From contig NZ_SMYO01000015.1 of assembly GCF_004358205.1 (NCBI RefSeq), forward strand, positions 1 through 64,000: a stretch of 64,000 nucleotides of DNA, given 5' to 3'. This document shows, one piece after another, positions 34,497-43,129 of the stretch. This DNA is from Bacillus salipaludis (GTDB lineage Bacteria > Bacillota > Bacilli > Bacillales_B > DSM-18226). Every line of letters begins with the position of its first letter. Positions within the stretch are counted from its first letter, which is position 1. Made by a program: the position numbers and the translations under genes. The notes under the pieces were generated by a model. It searched no databases. It was not told the DNA's origin and saw only the letters and a list, made by a program, of their open reading frames with translations.

Positions 34497-34649
34497 TCAC
34501 GTTTGTTTCGCCTTTAAACGTTTTAATTTTCTTTTATGGGTTCTTATCGCTGTTTCCTTATCTTTTAAACTTGTTGTAACCACACCATTGCTTTCTACTA
34601 CCACCAAATTATTAATTCCGCCTTGATAGTTTTGGTAGGAAATATACAT
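34497..34649 (-). CDS. Small basic hypothetical protein
   Basis: A 50-residue ORF behind AAAGGATGA: MYISYQNYQGGINNLVVVES, then a Lys/Arg-rich helix (THKRKLKRLKAKQT) at the end. The composition and start signal support a real gene in the otherwise empty 34220-34928 stretch, where I see nothing else. Function unknown. Confidence 0.5.
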   Translation of the reverse strand: MYISYQNYQGGINNLVVVESNGVVTTSLKDKETAIRTHKRKLKRLKAKQT

Positions 34650-34837
34650 AATAAAGATCATCCTTTCATTTAGAATAATTTTTGTTTTCCATAATTAATA
34701 TGGTTATATCTTAAGGTTAGTTATGATAATTCTAACCTTTATTTTTTTAGTTTAGATTTAAATTCTGTAAATTTCTTATAAATTGTTAACCATTTAATAT
34801 CTTCAGCTATCACTTAAAGCTAATAACGATAACCAGT

Positions 34838-34877
34838 TAAAAAAAGGATCGCCAAGATATATATAGGCGATCCTTTA
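34838..34877 (-). terminator. Rho-independent terminator
   Basis: On the minus strand AAAGGATCGCC and GGCGATCCTTT close an AT loop and are followed by a T run. It ends the transcript of the gene at 34929. Confidence 0.75.
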
Positions 34878-34928
34878 TATTTATATAGAATTTTAATAAA
34901 TTTTTTCAGGCGGTATAAGTGAATATTA

Positions 34929-35201
34929 TTATTGTTTATGATGCCATTTTTGAATGTGATCATGTTCATAGTGATGATCGAAATGAGTAGCCCTTCCTCC
35001 TCCAAAGCCAATCAATACTCCGAGAGCAAATAGGCATACTGAGTAGACTAAAAGGCGTTTTCTTTTTTGACGAAAATTACTGAATTCAGCTTTTAATTCA
35101 TGTTTAATTTCATGTTTAATTTCATTTTTTAGAGTGTGACTATTTTCTTCGAGCTGTTCTTGAGTTTGTTCTTGAGGCTGTCCTTGAGGTTCATCTGACA
35201 T
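34929..35201 (-). CDS. Single-pass membrane protein with acidic/basic coiled coil
   Basis: A 90-residue protein behind AAAGGAGGTGAGG. It has a Gln/Glu-rich N-terminus (PQGQPQEQTQEQLEENSHTL), a charged helix with repeated EIKHEIKHELKAEF, one membrane segment (LLVYSVCLFALGVLIGFGGG), and a His-rich external tail (FDHHYEHDHIQKWHHK) that could bind metal. No family is recognised. Own terminator. Confidence 0.65.
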   Translation of the reverse strand: MSDEPQGQPQEQTQEQLEENSHTLKNEIKHEIKHELKAEFSNFRQKRKRLLVYSVCLFALGVLIGFGGGRATHFDHHYEHDHIQKWHHKQ

Positions 35202-35367
35202 TTTCCCTCACCTCCTTTATCCAAAATATATGGATAAAAGAACTTCTCATTTCTTAACGAATTGTTAAATTTTTATGAACTTTTTAATATTGTTTGGTTA
35301 GTTCTTACTAGATATTTTATTTACTTACGAAAAAATCATTTCGACAAGTATACTGGCTGTTATCACC

Positions 35368-35410
35368 TACCTGACAACTCCCGCCACTAAAGCAGTGGGG
35401 TTCTAAGGTA
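35368..35410 (+). repeat. Possible IS200/IS605-type end remnant
   Basis: ACCTGACAACTCCCGCCACT then AAAGCAGTGGGGTTCTAAGG forms a short CCCGCCACT/AGTGGGG hairpin. It resembles the conserved 3' end of IS605/IS1341 elements carrying tnpB. No transposase or tnpB is left nearby. Recognition is by memory and tentative. Confidence 0.35.
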
Positions 35411-35471
35411 CTAATACACTTTTCAACAGTACCCTTATCTGAAGGAGATTTTGACCAAGATATTGATAAAC

Positions 35472-35516
35472 CAAATAACCTGAGTCCTGTTGAGATAGAG
35501 ACTCAGGTTTATTTGA
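35472..35516. terminator. Terminator of the TetR gene
   Basis: CAAATAACCTGAGTC and GACTCAGGTTTATTTG form a 14-15-bp stem. On the minus strand it lies 25 bases after the TetR stop. It works on either strand. Confidence 0.7.
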
Positions 35517-35538
35517 TTTCTTTAAAAATGCTGTTCAA

Positions 35539-36087
35539 TTATTCTAGGTTTCTATCTAACAATGCCCCCGTTTGTTCTGCCATAATACGAGCTGGCAATG
35601 GCATACCATTTTTGAACCACCATTCCACTGCCCCAACAACCGCCGAACCAAAAAATTGAAGAATCACGTCATCACTTAATCCTTGATTTTTTCCTTCGGT
35701 TGAATTCACTTCAGCTTTAAACTCTTCAATCACTAAATCAAGAAAGCGACTACGGAAATAGGGTGCACCTTTACTTGCTAACATCGTTGAAAAAAATAAA
35801 TAATGACGCTCAAAGTATTCGTACCAGACATAATTTCCTTCTTGAAACGTCATCTCAGAGGCCAATTGGCACAGTTCTCGGAGATTGTCCATATGTTCTT
35901 CAATCATCCTATCCAGGAGGTCGTATTTATCCGTGTAATGAAGATAAATGGTTCCTCGATTCACATCTGCTCTGTCCGCAATATCCTGAATGGTAATGTC
36001 ATCAAAACTTTTTTCAGACATCAGTTCAGTTACAGCATTTTTTATCGCTATTTGGCTTTTGGCTATTCTTCTATCTACTTTAGACAT
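35539..36087 (-). CDS. TetR/AcrR-family regulator
   Basis: A 182-residue repressor. The helix-turn-helix region is DITIQDIADRADVNRGTIYL followed by HYTDKYDLLDRMIEEHM, and the all-helical ligand domain runs to the C-terminus (VVGAVEWWFKNGMPLPARIM). It is divergent from a four-gene detoxification block. Two palindromes in the intergenic region and a third before the last aldo/keto reductase suggest autoregulation and control of the neighbours. The ligand is probably an electrophile or aromatic compound, by gene content only. Confidence 0.9.
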   Translation of the reverse strand: MSKVDRRIAKSQIAIKNAVTELMSEKSFDDITIQDIADRADVNRGTIYLHYTDKYDLLDRMIEEHMDNLRELCQLASEMTFQEGNYVWYEYFERHYLFFSTMLASKGAPYFRSRFLDLVIEEFKAEVNSTEGKNQGLSDDVILQFFGSAVVGAVEWWFKNGMPLPARIMAEQTGALLDRNLE

Positions 36088-36132
36088 TTTATTTCTCCAA
36101 TCACTCTAAAGATAATGAACAATTTTAATGGA

Positions 36133-36152
36133 TTTGTTGAGTAATCAACGAA
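36133..36152. promoter_or_regulatory. Candidate TetR operator 1
   Basis: TTTGTTGAGTAATCAACGAA is a near-palindrome in the TetR-CMD intergenic gap. TTTGTT, AATCAAC and ATTGCGTT recur at 39279. Confidence 0.6.
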
Positions 36153-36206
36153 TTGCGTTCATTTAACCATTGAAAGTATGAAAAGCTTTTTTATAATTAT
36201 AAACAG

Positions 36207-36225
36207 TTGTTGATTAATCAATCAA
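36207..36225. promoter_or_regulatory. Candidate TetR operator 2
   Basis: TTGTTGATTAATCAATCAA contains the perfect core TTGATTAATCAA. It lies nearer to the CMD gene than operator 1. Confidence 0.6.
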
Positions 36226-36304
36226 TATTAATTTTTCAAGCATTATGTTGCAGCGAACTTTTGGATTAAAAAAAGTAAATGAACTTGAAACAGGAGGCTT
36301 ATTT

Positions 36305-37060
36305 ATGGATCGCATTGAAAAGAGCAAGGAAAAATACAACCAGCTATTTGGAAATGGAGTTCCAGCCGCATATGCTACCGATCCTGATTTTCAGGACATT
36401 CTTAGCCGCTTCATTTTTGGAGAGGTTTTCTATCAAGGAAATCTAGATGACAAGCAACGTGAGTTGATTACTTTGGCAGTGCTTACCACGAACCAGACGC
36501 TGCCTCAGCTCAAGGCACATGTAATTGCCGCACTGAACGCCCAGCTGACACCTGTGGAAATAAAAGAGGCCGTTTACCAGTGTGCTCCCTACATTGGATT
36601 TCCGAAAACATTAAACGCCATCAATGAAGTCAATGAGGTTTTCAAAGCAATGAATATTGCTTTACCCATTGAAAGTCAAAAGACTGTAGATGAAGATGAT
36701 CGTTTTGAGAGGGGACTTGCTGCTCAGGTAGAGATTTTTGGTGAGATAATCGCAAAAATGCGTGAGGCTGCCCCAGCAAATCAAAAGCATATGCAAGATT
36801 ATCTTTCTGCTTTTTGCTTCGGAGATTTCTACACCCGCGGGGGACTTGATCTAAAAACACGAGAGCTGTTGACACTCTGCATCGTAAGTAGCTTAGGCGG
36901 CGCAGAAGGTCAAGTAAAGGCACATGTGCAGGGTAACAAAAATGTAGGTAATGACAAGGAAACATTGATCACCGCCATCACTCACTGTCTCCCATATATG
37001 GGATTTCCAAGAACACTGAACGCACTAGCGTGCATCAATGAAACGATTCCAGAAAAATAA
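36305..37060 (+). CDS. Carboxymuconolactone decarboxylase-family protein (two domains)
   Basis: A 251-residue protein with two CMD/AhpD-like units. The first, residues 40-115, has LDDKQRELITLAVLTTNQTL, LKAHVIAALNAQLTPVEIKE and CAPYIGFPKTLNAI. The second, 165-250, has GGLDLKTRELLTLCIVSSLG, VKAHVQGN and CLPYMGFPRTLNAL. There is no CxxC peroxidase motif in either half. AGGAGG fixes the start at 36305, 20 codons inside the ORF. It leads a block of aldo/keto reductases and an exporter under a TetR regulator. Family function is varied (decarboxylase, redox); the role here is inferred as detoxification. Confidence 0.85.
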   Translation: MDRIEKSKEKYNQLFGNGVPAAYATDPDFQDILSRFIFGEVFYQGNLDDKQRELITLAVLTTNQTLPQLKAHVIAALNAQLTPVEIKEAVYQCAPYIGFPKTLNAINEVNEVFKAMNIALPIESQKTVDEDDRFERGLAAQVEIFGEIIAKMREAAPANQKHMQDYLSAFCFGDFYTRGGLDLKTRELLTLCIVSSLGGAEGQVKAHVQGNKNVGNDKETLITAITHCLPYMGFPRTLNALACINETIPEK

Positions 37061-37090
37061 GAAATTTAACATTTCAAAGGAGACAAAAGC

Positions 37091-37954
37091 ATGTTTAACG
37101 AAACATACAAATTAGCAAATGGTATAGAAATTCCAAAAATAGGTCTTGGTACCTGGCTGCTTGATAATGCTCAGGCGGCACAGGCAGTGCTTGATGCGAT
37201 ATCGATCGGATATCGTCATATTGATACTGCTCAGGCTTATATGAATGAAGCTGGTGTAGGCGAGGGAATCTGTTCCAGCGGTGTTGCAAGAGAAGAACTT
37301 TTCATCACGACAAAGGTTGCTGCAGAAGCAAAGACCTATGATGCAGTTACGCAGTCCATTGATGAGTCTTTAGCAAAGATGGGACTGAATTACATTGACC
37401 TTCTGATTATCCACAGCCCACAGCCTTGGGTAGAGTTCCGTGAGGAGAATCGTTACTTCGAGGAAAACAAAGAAGTATGGAAGGCAATGGAGGATGCTTA
37501 TAGGACAGGCAAGGTAAAGGCTATCGGTGTTTCTAATTTCCTTCAGGATGATGTAGAGAATATTCTTGCAAGCTGTGAGATCAAGCCTATGGTAAATAAG
37601 ATATTGGCACATGTGAGCAATACTCCTTTGGAACTAATTGAATTCTGCAAGAAGAATGACATCCTTGTAGAGGCATATTCACCAATTGCGCACGGTGAAG
37701 TTGTCGATCATGCAAAGGTTAAGGTAATAGCGGATAAGTATGGAGTATCTGTTGCTCAAATTTGCTTACGTTATGATATCCAGCTGGGTCTTGTAGTCAT
37801 TCCTAAGACTGCAAATCTGAATCACATGAGAAACAATTTAGAGCTTGATTTTGTCATCAGCGATGCAGATATGGAAACGTTAAAGAATGTAGAGCACATC
37901 CAGAATTATGGTGAGCATAGCTTCTTCCCGGTATTTGGCGGGAAATTAAAATAA
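37091..37954 (+). CDS. Aldo/keto reductase, 2,5-diketogluconate reductase-like
   Basis: A 287-residue TIM-barrel NADPH reductase. Catalytic tetrad parts are visible: GYRHIDTAQAYMNEAGVG (Asp and Tyr), FITTKVAAEAK (Lys), and LLIIHSPQP (His). The cofactor motif is VVIPKTANLNHMRNNLEL. The GGAGA site and 30-base gap show cotranscription with the CMD gene. Reduces aldehydes or ketones; likely detoxification. Confidence 0.9.
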   Translation: MFNETYKLANGIEIPKIGLGTWLLDNAQAAQAVLDAISIGYRHIDTAQAYMNEAGVGEGICSSGVAREELFITTKVAAEAKTYDAVTQSIDESLAKMGLNYIDLLIIHSPQPWVEFREENRYFEENKEVWKAMEDAYRTGKVKAIGVSNFLQDDVENILASCEIKPMVNKILAHVSNTPLELIEFCKKNDILVEAYSPIAHGEVVDHAKVKVIADKYGVSVAQICLRYDIQLGLVVIPKTANLNHMRNNLELDFVISDADMETLKNVEHIQNYGEHSFFPVFGGKLK

Positions 37955-38071
37955 AATAGGTAATGTCGTTAAATAACATTTTTTTCACCCAACAGTAGCC
38001 ATGACGTAATGCTACCTTATGTTTTTTAACAAAAGAGAATCTGGAATTTCAAAGGGGTGAAAAGCAAAAAT

Positions 38072-39244
38072 ATGAAAAACACTTGGAAAATTTACTTGCT
38101 TGCCTTGATAACGTTCATGGTTAGTACATCGGAGTATGTCATTGCAGGCATTCTGGATGAAGTAGCTGCCTCCAATCACGTTTCGGTATCAGCAGCAGGA
38201 CAACTGATCACCGTATTTGCGATTGCGAATGCGGTTGGTTCTCCTCTCGTTGTGATGGCAACGACAAAATTGAATCAGCGGAAGTTATTGATATTTTCTC
38301 TTATTTTAATGGTGCTTGGCAGTGTAATGACTTTTACGCTTCCTGGCTTCGGTTTTCTAATCGTCTCACGGATTATTCTTGCTTTAGGAAGTGGAGTTTT
38401 TGCCATTGCTGCGAAGACTGCTGCAGCTAAAATAGCACCGCCCGAGAAACAAGCTAGTGCTATTGGTACCGTTATTATTGGGTTTAGTGCAGCCATCATC
38501 ATTGGTGTACCAATTGGTCGTGTTGTAGCGCTCCTCTACGATTGGAAGCTAATCTTCGTGGGGATCGGTGTTCTTAGTTTACTAGCAATCTTCGTTATCA
38601 TCCGAACGATTCCGGCCACGATTAACGGGTCCACTGTTCCTCTGGGCAAGCAACTTGCTTATTTAAAGAACCCGAAAATAGTAATGGGCCTTGGTGTAAC
38701 GTTCTTTTGGCAGTTAGGATATGGGGTGATGTATTCGTATATTGCACCATTCCTACTAACCATTACAGCAATGAGTGGACGAGAAGTGAGCGGTGCCCTG
38801 TTTGCGTTTGGTATCGCAACTTTAATAGGTTCCAAGTTTGGTGGATTTATGACGGATAGGATTGGAAACCCCAAAACTCTTGTTGGCGGTTTGATTGTCC
38901 ATTGTTTAGCTCTTGTCTTACTCTCTACCATCGCCAGGTCAACTTTTGTTGCCATTCCGTTGCTTATGCTTTGGTCCTTTTCGGCATGGTCGTCTGGGCC
39001 AGGTATGCAATATAACCTGGTATCGCTTGCTCCTGAAGCTTCTGGAATTATGCTTAGCTTATATGGCTCATTCATACAGTTAGGGATAGCGGCAGCGGCA
39101 GGAATTGGTGGTATTGCAGTAAAAAGCACATCCGTACTATCAGTGAGCTGGATCGGGGCTGCATCAGTGGCCATTGCTGTAATTATTGCGGCGGTTTCAT
39201 TTAGCCTTAATAGAAAAGTGGCGAATTACGAGAAAGTCGTTTAA
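38072..39244 (+). CDS. MFS transporter, DHA1 efflux type
   Basis: A 390-residue, 12-helix carrier. Signatures are FMVSTSEYVIAGILDEVAAS, SPLVVMATTKLNQRKLLIFS and ALGSGVFAIAAKTAAAKIAP. The ATG at 38072 follows AAAGGGGTGA; the in-frame GTG at 38057 lies inside that site. It resembles AraJ-like sugar or drug exporters and is in the TetR block after the CMD and AKR genes. Substrate unknown. Confidence 0.85.
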   Translation: MKNTWKIYLLALITFMVSTSEYVIAGILDEVAASNHVSVSAAGQLITVFAIANAVGSPLVVMATTKLNQRKLLIFSLILMVLGSVMTFTLPGFGFLIVSRIILALGSGVFAIAAKTAAAKIAPPEKQASAIGTVIIGFSAAIIIGVPIGRVVALLYDWKLIFVGIGVLSLLAIFVIIRTIPATINGSTVPLGKQLAYLKNPKIVMGLGVTFFWQLGYGVMYSYIAPFLLTITAMSGREVSGALFAFGIATLIGSKFGGFMTDRIGNPKTLVGGLIVHCLALVLLSTIARSTFVAIPLLMLWSFSAWSSGPGMQYNLVSLAPEASGIMLSLYGSFIQLGIAAAAGIGGIAVKSTSVLSVSWIGAASVAIAVIIAAVSFSLNRKVANYEKVV

Positions 39245-39278
39245 TGAAGGAGTTACTAAAATCTACAAATTAGATTGA

Positions 39279-39297
39279 TTTGTTCATAATCAACAAA
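39279..39297. promoter_or_regulatory. Candidate TetR operator 3
   Basis: TTTGTTCATAATCAACAAA matches operator 1 in most positions. The flanking bases up to a TATAAA.ACAAACAG box also match the TetR-CMD intergenic region. The last aldo/keto reductase gene thus probably has its own promoter under the same repressor. Confidence 0.6.
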
Positions 39298-39462
39298 TTG
39301 CGTTAAATGAAAGATTGGAAGACTCCTGTTTCTTTTTATAAATACAAACAGATGTTTAAACAAGATAATCTTCCGACGGTTCCTAGAACTGATTATGTTG
39401 CAAATAAGGATGCAAATTAACCTTATATTAATAAAAGAACGAATAAATAATGGAGGTATATA

Positions 39463-40440
39463 ATGGAATTTCGTACAGTAGGAAAAACGGGAATCCAGGT
39501 TTCAAATTTATGTTTTGGTGCAATGTCTTTTGGCGGGGACGCTGATGAAGAAACATCTAAAGCCATGTATAAACGTTGTCGGGAAGCTGGTATTAACTTC
39601 TTCGATACTGCCGATGTTTATGGGCGTTCTGAGGAAATTCTAGGAGAATGTATTGCACATGAAAGAGACGAAATCGTACTAACGTCAAAAGTGTTCTGGA
39701 ACACGGGTGCTGATGTAAATGCAAGAGGTTTGTCTCGAAAACATATGATGCAAGGGATTGAAAATAGCCTGCGTCGCTTAAGGACAGATTATATTGATTT
39801 TTATTTCGTCCATGATTTTGATGAACAAACTCCAATGGAGGAAACGCTGCGAACACTCGATGACTTGCAGCGTCAAGGAAAGATTCTTTATCCAGCAGTA
39901 AGCAATTGGGCAGCATGGCAAATCACAAAAGCATTAGGAATTTCTGCAAAAGAGCAACTTTCTCGTTTTGAATTAATCCAACCAATGTATAACCTCGTTA
40001 AACGCCAAGCAGAGGTTGAAATTTTACCAATGGCTGCTTCCGAACAAATTGGAGTCATTACTTACAGCCCACTTGGTGCTGGACTTCTTTCAGGAAAATA
40101 TGGAGTGAACAAAAGTCCTGAGCAGGGGCGCCTTGTACAAAATGCCCGCTATCAAGACCGTTACGGTGCAAATGAAGATTTTATCACGGCTGAACACTTC
40201 ACCAAATATGCAAAAGAGCATGATGTGAAACCTGCAACTTTAGCCGTTGCTTGGGTAAAAGCAAATCCTGCTGTTACTGCCCCAATTATTGGTGCACGTA
40301 ATTTAAACCAGTTGGAAGATTCATTAGCTGCTGCCGATTTTAAAATGACACCAGAAATGTATACTGAAATCTCCAATTTATCAAGAATACCTGCACCTGC
40401 AACAGACCGAGGAGAGGTATTAACTGGTAAATGGAAATAA
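39463..40440 (+). CDS. Aldo/keto reductase, YajO/AKR general type
   Basis: A 325-residue reductase with a barrel and NADPH pocket: GINFFDTADVYGRSEEILGE (catalytic Asp, Tyr), IVLTSKVFWNTG (Lys), DFYFVHDFDEQTPM (His), and cofactor motif APIIGARNLNQLEDSL. GGAGG start site. It has a separate promoter region that carries a copy of the TetR operator. Role likely aldehyde detoxification; substrate unknown. Confidence 0.9.
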   Translation: MEFRTVGKTGIQVSNLCFGAMSFGGDADEETSKAMYKRCREAGINFFDTADVYGRSEEILGECIAHERDEIVLTSKVFWNTGADVNARGLSRKHMMQGIENSLRRLRTDYIDFYFVHDFDEQTPMEETLRTLDDLQRQGKILYPAVSNWAAWQITKALGISAKEQLSRFELIQPMYNLVKRQAEVEILPMAASEQIGVITYSPLGAGLLSGKYGVNKSPEQGRLVQNARYQDRYGANEDFITAEHFTKYAKEHDVKPATLAVAWVKANPAVTAPIIGARNLNQLEDSLAAADFKMTPEMYTEISNLSRIPAPATDRGEVLTGKWK

Positions 40441-40469
40441 GGGTTACAAAGCCTTTATGAAGTGGTTTG

Positions 40470-40500
40470 GAAGGATGTATTCTGTACATCCTTCTTTTTT
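40470..40500 (+). terminator. Rho-independent terminator
   Basis: GAAGGATGTA, a five-base loop and TACATCCTTC are followed by TTTTTT. It ends the aldo/keto reductase transcript. Confidence 0.85.
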
Positions 40501-40733
40501 AACATTTAAGATTGGAAGTCTCTATCAGTTTTTGGCTTAATCAAGCTGGCAATTAGAAAGTAGCAAAAATGATTCAAACAATGAATTAGGTTTGCATATG
40601 ATTGGCATCTACTCACAAAAAGGATCCAACTATGAAAGAGATATTGAAGTATAATATCAATTCATTTATTGCATTCAATCAAGGAGTTTAGTCCAATATA
40701 AAAATAATCAACACTAAGAAGGGGTTTTGAAGT

Positions 40734-42188
40734 ATGACAACATTTCATGAAATGGGCATTAGTGAACCCATTCAAAGAGCAATTACGGATATGGGATTTG
40801 AGGAAGCATCCCCAATTCAAGAGAAAGCCATTCCCATAGCTTTGACAGGTAAGGATATAATTGGTCAAGCTCAAACAGGTACAGGAAAGACGGCTGCCTT
40901 TGCCATACCGATCTTGGAGAAAGTAGATACGAGCAAAAAATATGTTCAGGCGATTGCAATTGCACCGACAAGAGAATTAGCTATTCAGGTTTCAGAAGAG
41001 ATCAATCGGTTATCGAAATACATGGGCATAACTTCTCTCCCAATTTACGGAGGTCAGTCAATAGATCGTCAAATCAAGGCCTTAAAAAAGGGACCTCACA
41101 TTATTACGGGAACACCTGGAAGACTTTTGGACCACATTCAACGTAAAACACTGAAGTTAGATCGCATTTCTGTGGTGGTTTTGGATGAAGCAGATGAAAT
41201 GTTAGATATGGGCTTTTTGGAGGATATCGAACGAATCCTCAAAGAGACCCCTGAAGAAAAACAAACCTTGTTATTCTCTGCAACCATGCCCAAACCGATT
41301 CAAAATCTTGCGGAAAGATTTATGAGCAATCCAGAGTTAGTAAAGATAAAAGCGAAGGAAGTTACCTCTCCAAGTGTAAAGCAAATTTATTATGAGGTAA
41401 ATGAACGAGATAAATTTGATGTACTTTGCCGTCTATTAGACGTGGATAACCCGGAATTAGCGGTGATTTTTGGAAGAACCAAAAGACGCGTAGATGAATT
41501 AAGTGATGCATTGAATAAAAGAGGGTATCTTGCGGATGGGTTGCACGGAGATTTAAATCAACGACAGCGAGATGTCGTGATGAATAAATTTCGTGAGGGC
41601 ACCATTGATATTTTAGTTGCGACCGATGTGGCTGCGAGGGGAATTGATGTTTCAGGGGTAACTCACGTCTACAATTTTGACATTCCTCAAGACTCGGAAA
41701 GTTATGTTCATCGAATTGGTCGAACAGGGCGAGCAGGAAAGACGGGGGTAGCTATTACATTTGCAACACCGAGGGAAAAGGGACAGATTCACAGTATTGA
41801 AAAAGCATCGAAAGGTAGGATCGAGCGTAAATCTATACCGACAGTAGCGGAGGCAATGGAGTCTATACAGCGAGCGGCAGTAGAAAATATGATTCAATTG
41901 GTTGAAGAGGAGGATTACACACAGTTTAAGCAAGCTGCAAGCGAATTGCTCGATCAATATGATTCGATAGCATTGGTTTCAATTGCATTGAAATTGTTGT
42001 CGAAGGAACAGCGGGATGTTCCCGTTCAGCTGACCTCCGAGGCACCGAGATATGCCAAGAAACCAAAGACACAAGAGAAATCAAGGAGAAACTATAAAGG
42101 GAATAGGGACTTTGGGGGAAAAAGGGGAAATGGTAAACGGAAAAAAACCTCCATGTCCTCTCAGAAAAAAGAAAGGATAATAAAATGA
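40734..42188 (+). CDS. cshA: DEAD-box ATP-dependent RNA helicase, CshA-like
   Basis: A 484-residue helicase that unwinds RNA in ribosome assembly and mRNA decay. All motifs are present: [14 protein letters not shown] (Q), AQTGTGKT (I), PTRELAIQ (Ia), TPGRLLDH (Ib), DEAD (II), SAT (III), [15 protein letters not shown] (IV), [12 protein letters not shown] (V) and [10 protein letters not shown] (VI). The tail ([20 protein letters not shown]) is basic RNA-binding. The AAGGGG site is good. It matches B. subtilis CshA or a cold-shock paralogue; which one cannot be decided here. Confidence 0.92.
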   Translation: MTTFHEMGISEPIQRAITDMGFEEASPIQEKAIPIALTGKDIIGQAQTGTGKTAAFAIPILEKVDTSKKYVQAIAIAPTRELAIQVSEEINRLSKYMGITSLPIYGGQSIDRQIKALKKGPHIITGTPGRLLDHIQRKTLKLDRISVVVLDEADEMLDMGFLEDIERILKETPEEKQTLLFSATMPKPIQNLAERFMSNPELVKIKAKEVTSPSVKQIYYEVNERDKFDVLCRLLDVDNPELAVIFGRTKRRVDELSDALNKRGYLADGLHGDLNQRQRDVVMNKFREGTIDILVATDVAARGIDVSGVTHVYNFDIPQDSESYVHRIGRTGRAGKTGVAITFATPREKGQIHSIEKASKGRIERKSIPTVAEAMESIQRAAVENMIQLVEEEDYTQFKQAASELLDQYDSIALVSIALKLLSKEQRDVPVQLTSEAPRYAKKPKTQEKSRRNYKGNRDFGGKRGNGKRKKTSMSSQKKERIIK

Positions 42189-42194
42189 ATAAAA

Positions 42195-42221
42195 GGAGGA
42201 TGATATTTGCTATCATCCTCC
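42195..42221. terminator. Hairpin after cshA
   Basis: GGAGGATGATA and TATCATCCTCC form an 11-bp stem with a five-base loop. A T tract is lacking on the plus strand, so efficiency is uncertain. Confidence 0.5.
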
Positions 42222-42315
42222 AATGCCAAATCATTTGTCGAATTGACGAAAGCTGTCATATCAACCCAAAATATAAAATTGCACAAAACGGAACGATTTA
42301 ATAAAAGGCGAGGAC

Positions 42316-42732
42316 TTATTTAACTTCCCTTAAGCCCTTCCCTTCAAGAATCTCTTGAATACCTTCTTCACAAACTCCATATGAACGCCAGAAACAAGTT
42401 TCACACACAGTTTGAATATCGGAGGGTACGACATACTTTTGGATGTGTGACTCAACGTCCTCCCAATTCAGAACTTGCCCGATTTTTAGCTCCAATTTCT
42501 CTAAAATAACGGCATCTCTTTCATAAATATTATCGTGTTGGCAGTGATATTCACCGGAGTTGGGGTACTTTTCACACAAATAATCAGGTTCATTTACAAG
42601 CTGAATACACGTCTTGGGGTCGTTTCTTAAGGTTTGATGCAAACGTGTCATATTTTCCACGTATTCTTTGGAATAGCCCATTCCACGATATCCAAGAAGG
42701 CAAAAAAGATGATGACCTCGTAGCTTATACAT
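42316..42732 (-). CDS. DUF1284 family protein
   Basis: A 138-residue protein beginning YKLRGHHLFCLLGYRGMGYS, the signature of DUF1284. Conserved Cys cluster in CEKYPNSGEYHC and CETCFWRSYGVCEEG, which suggests an iron-sulfur or zinc site. GGGGG precedes the ATG. Family function is unknown. Monocistronic, convergent with the helicase. Confidence 0.85.
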   Translation of the reverse strand: MYKLRGHHLFCLLGYRGMGYSKEYVENMTRLHQTLRNDPKTCIQLVNEPDYLCEKYPNSGEYHCQHDNIYERDAVILEKLELKIGQVLNWEDVESHIQKYVVPSDIQTVCETCFWRSYGVCEEGIQEILEGKGLREVK

Positions 42733-43129
42733 AAATTTCCCCCAGTTCGATAATATTTAAATGTTAACTAAAAGAATGGAAAGGTTAACACACTTATTCA
42801 TCATAACATATCACACTTGATAAGCTGAGAAATTTTTATTTAACTTGCACATCTCCTTGGCAGTTGATTGCAGTACAGCTTATCAGGCGACTTATGTATC
42901 AATAATTCATGGGGAATGAACTAAAATATTTCAGTGATTAGCTACCTGATTCACCAGGGTTCACCGCAACGCTTTTTAAAATGCATACACAAAAAAGGGA
43001 CGGAATATCCGTCCTCAGGCTGTCGAAATACCTTGGACAGTCCTTTATTTTATTCATTTACTTTAACGATTAACCGCGTTATTTTGTTATAATATAATTA
43101 ACAAAATTATTAATAAAGTGGTGAATCCC

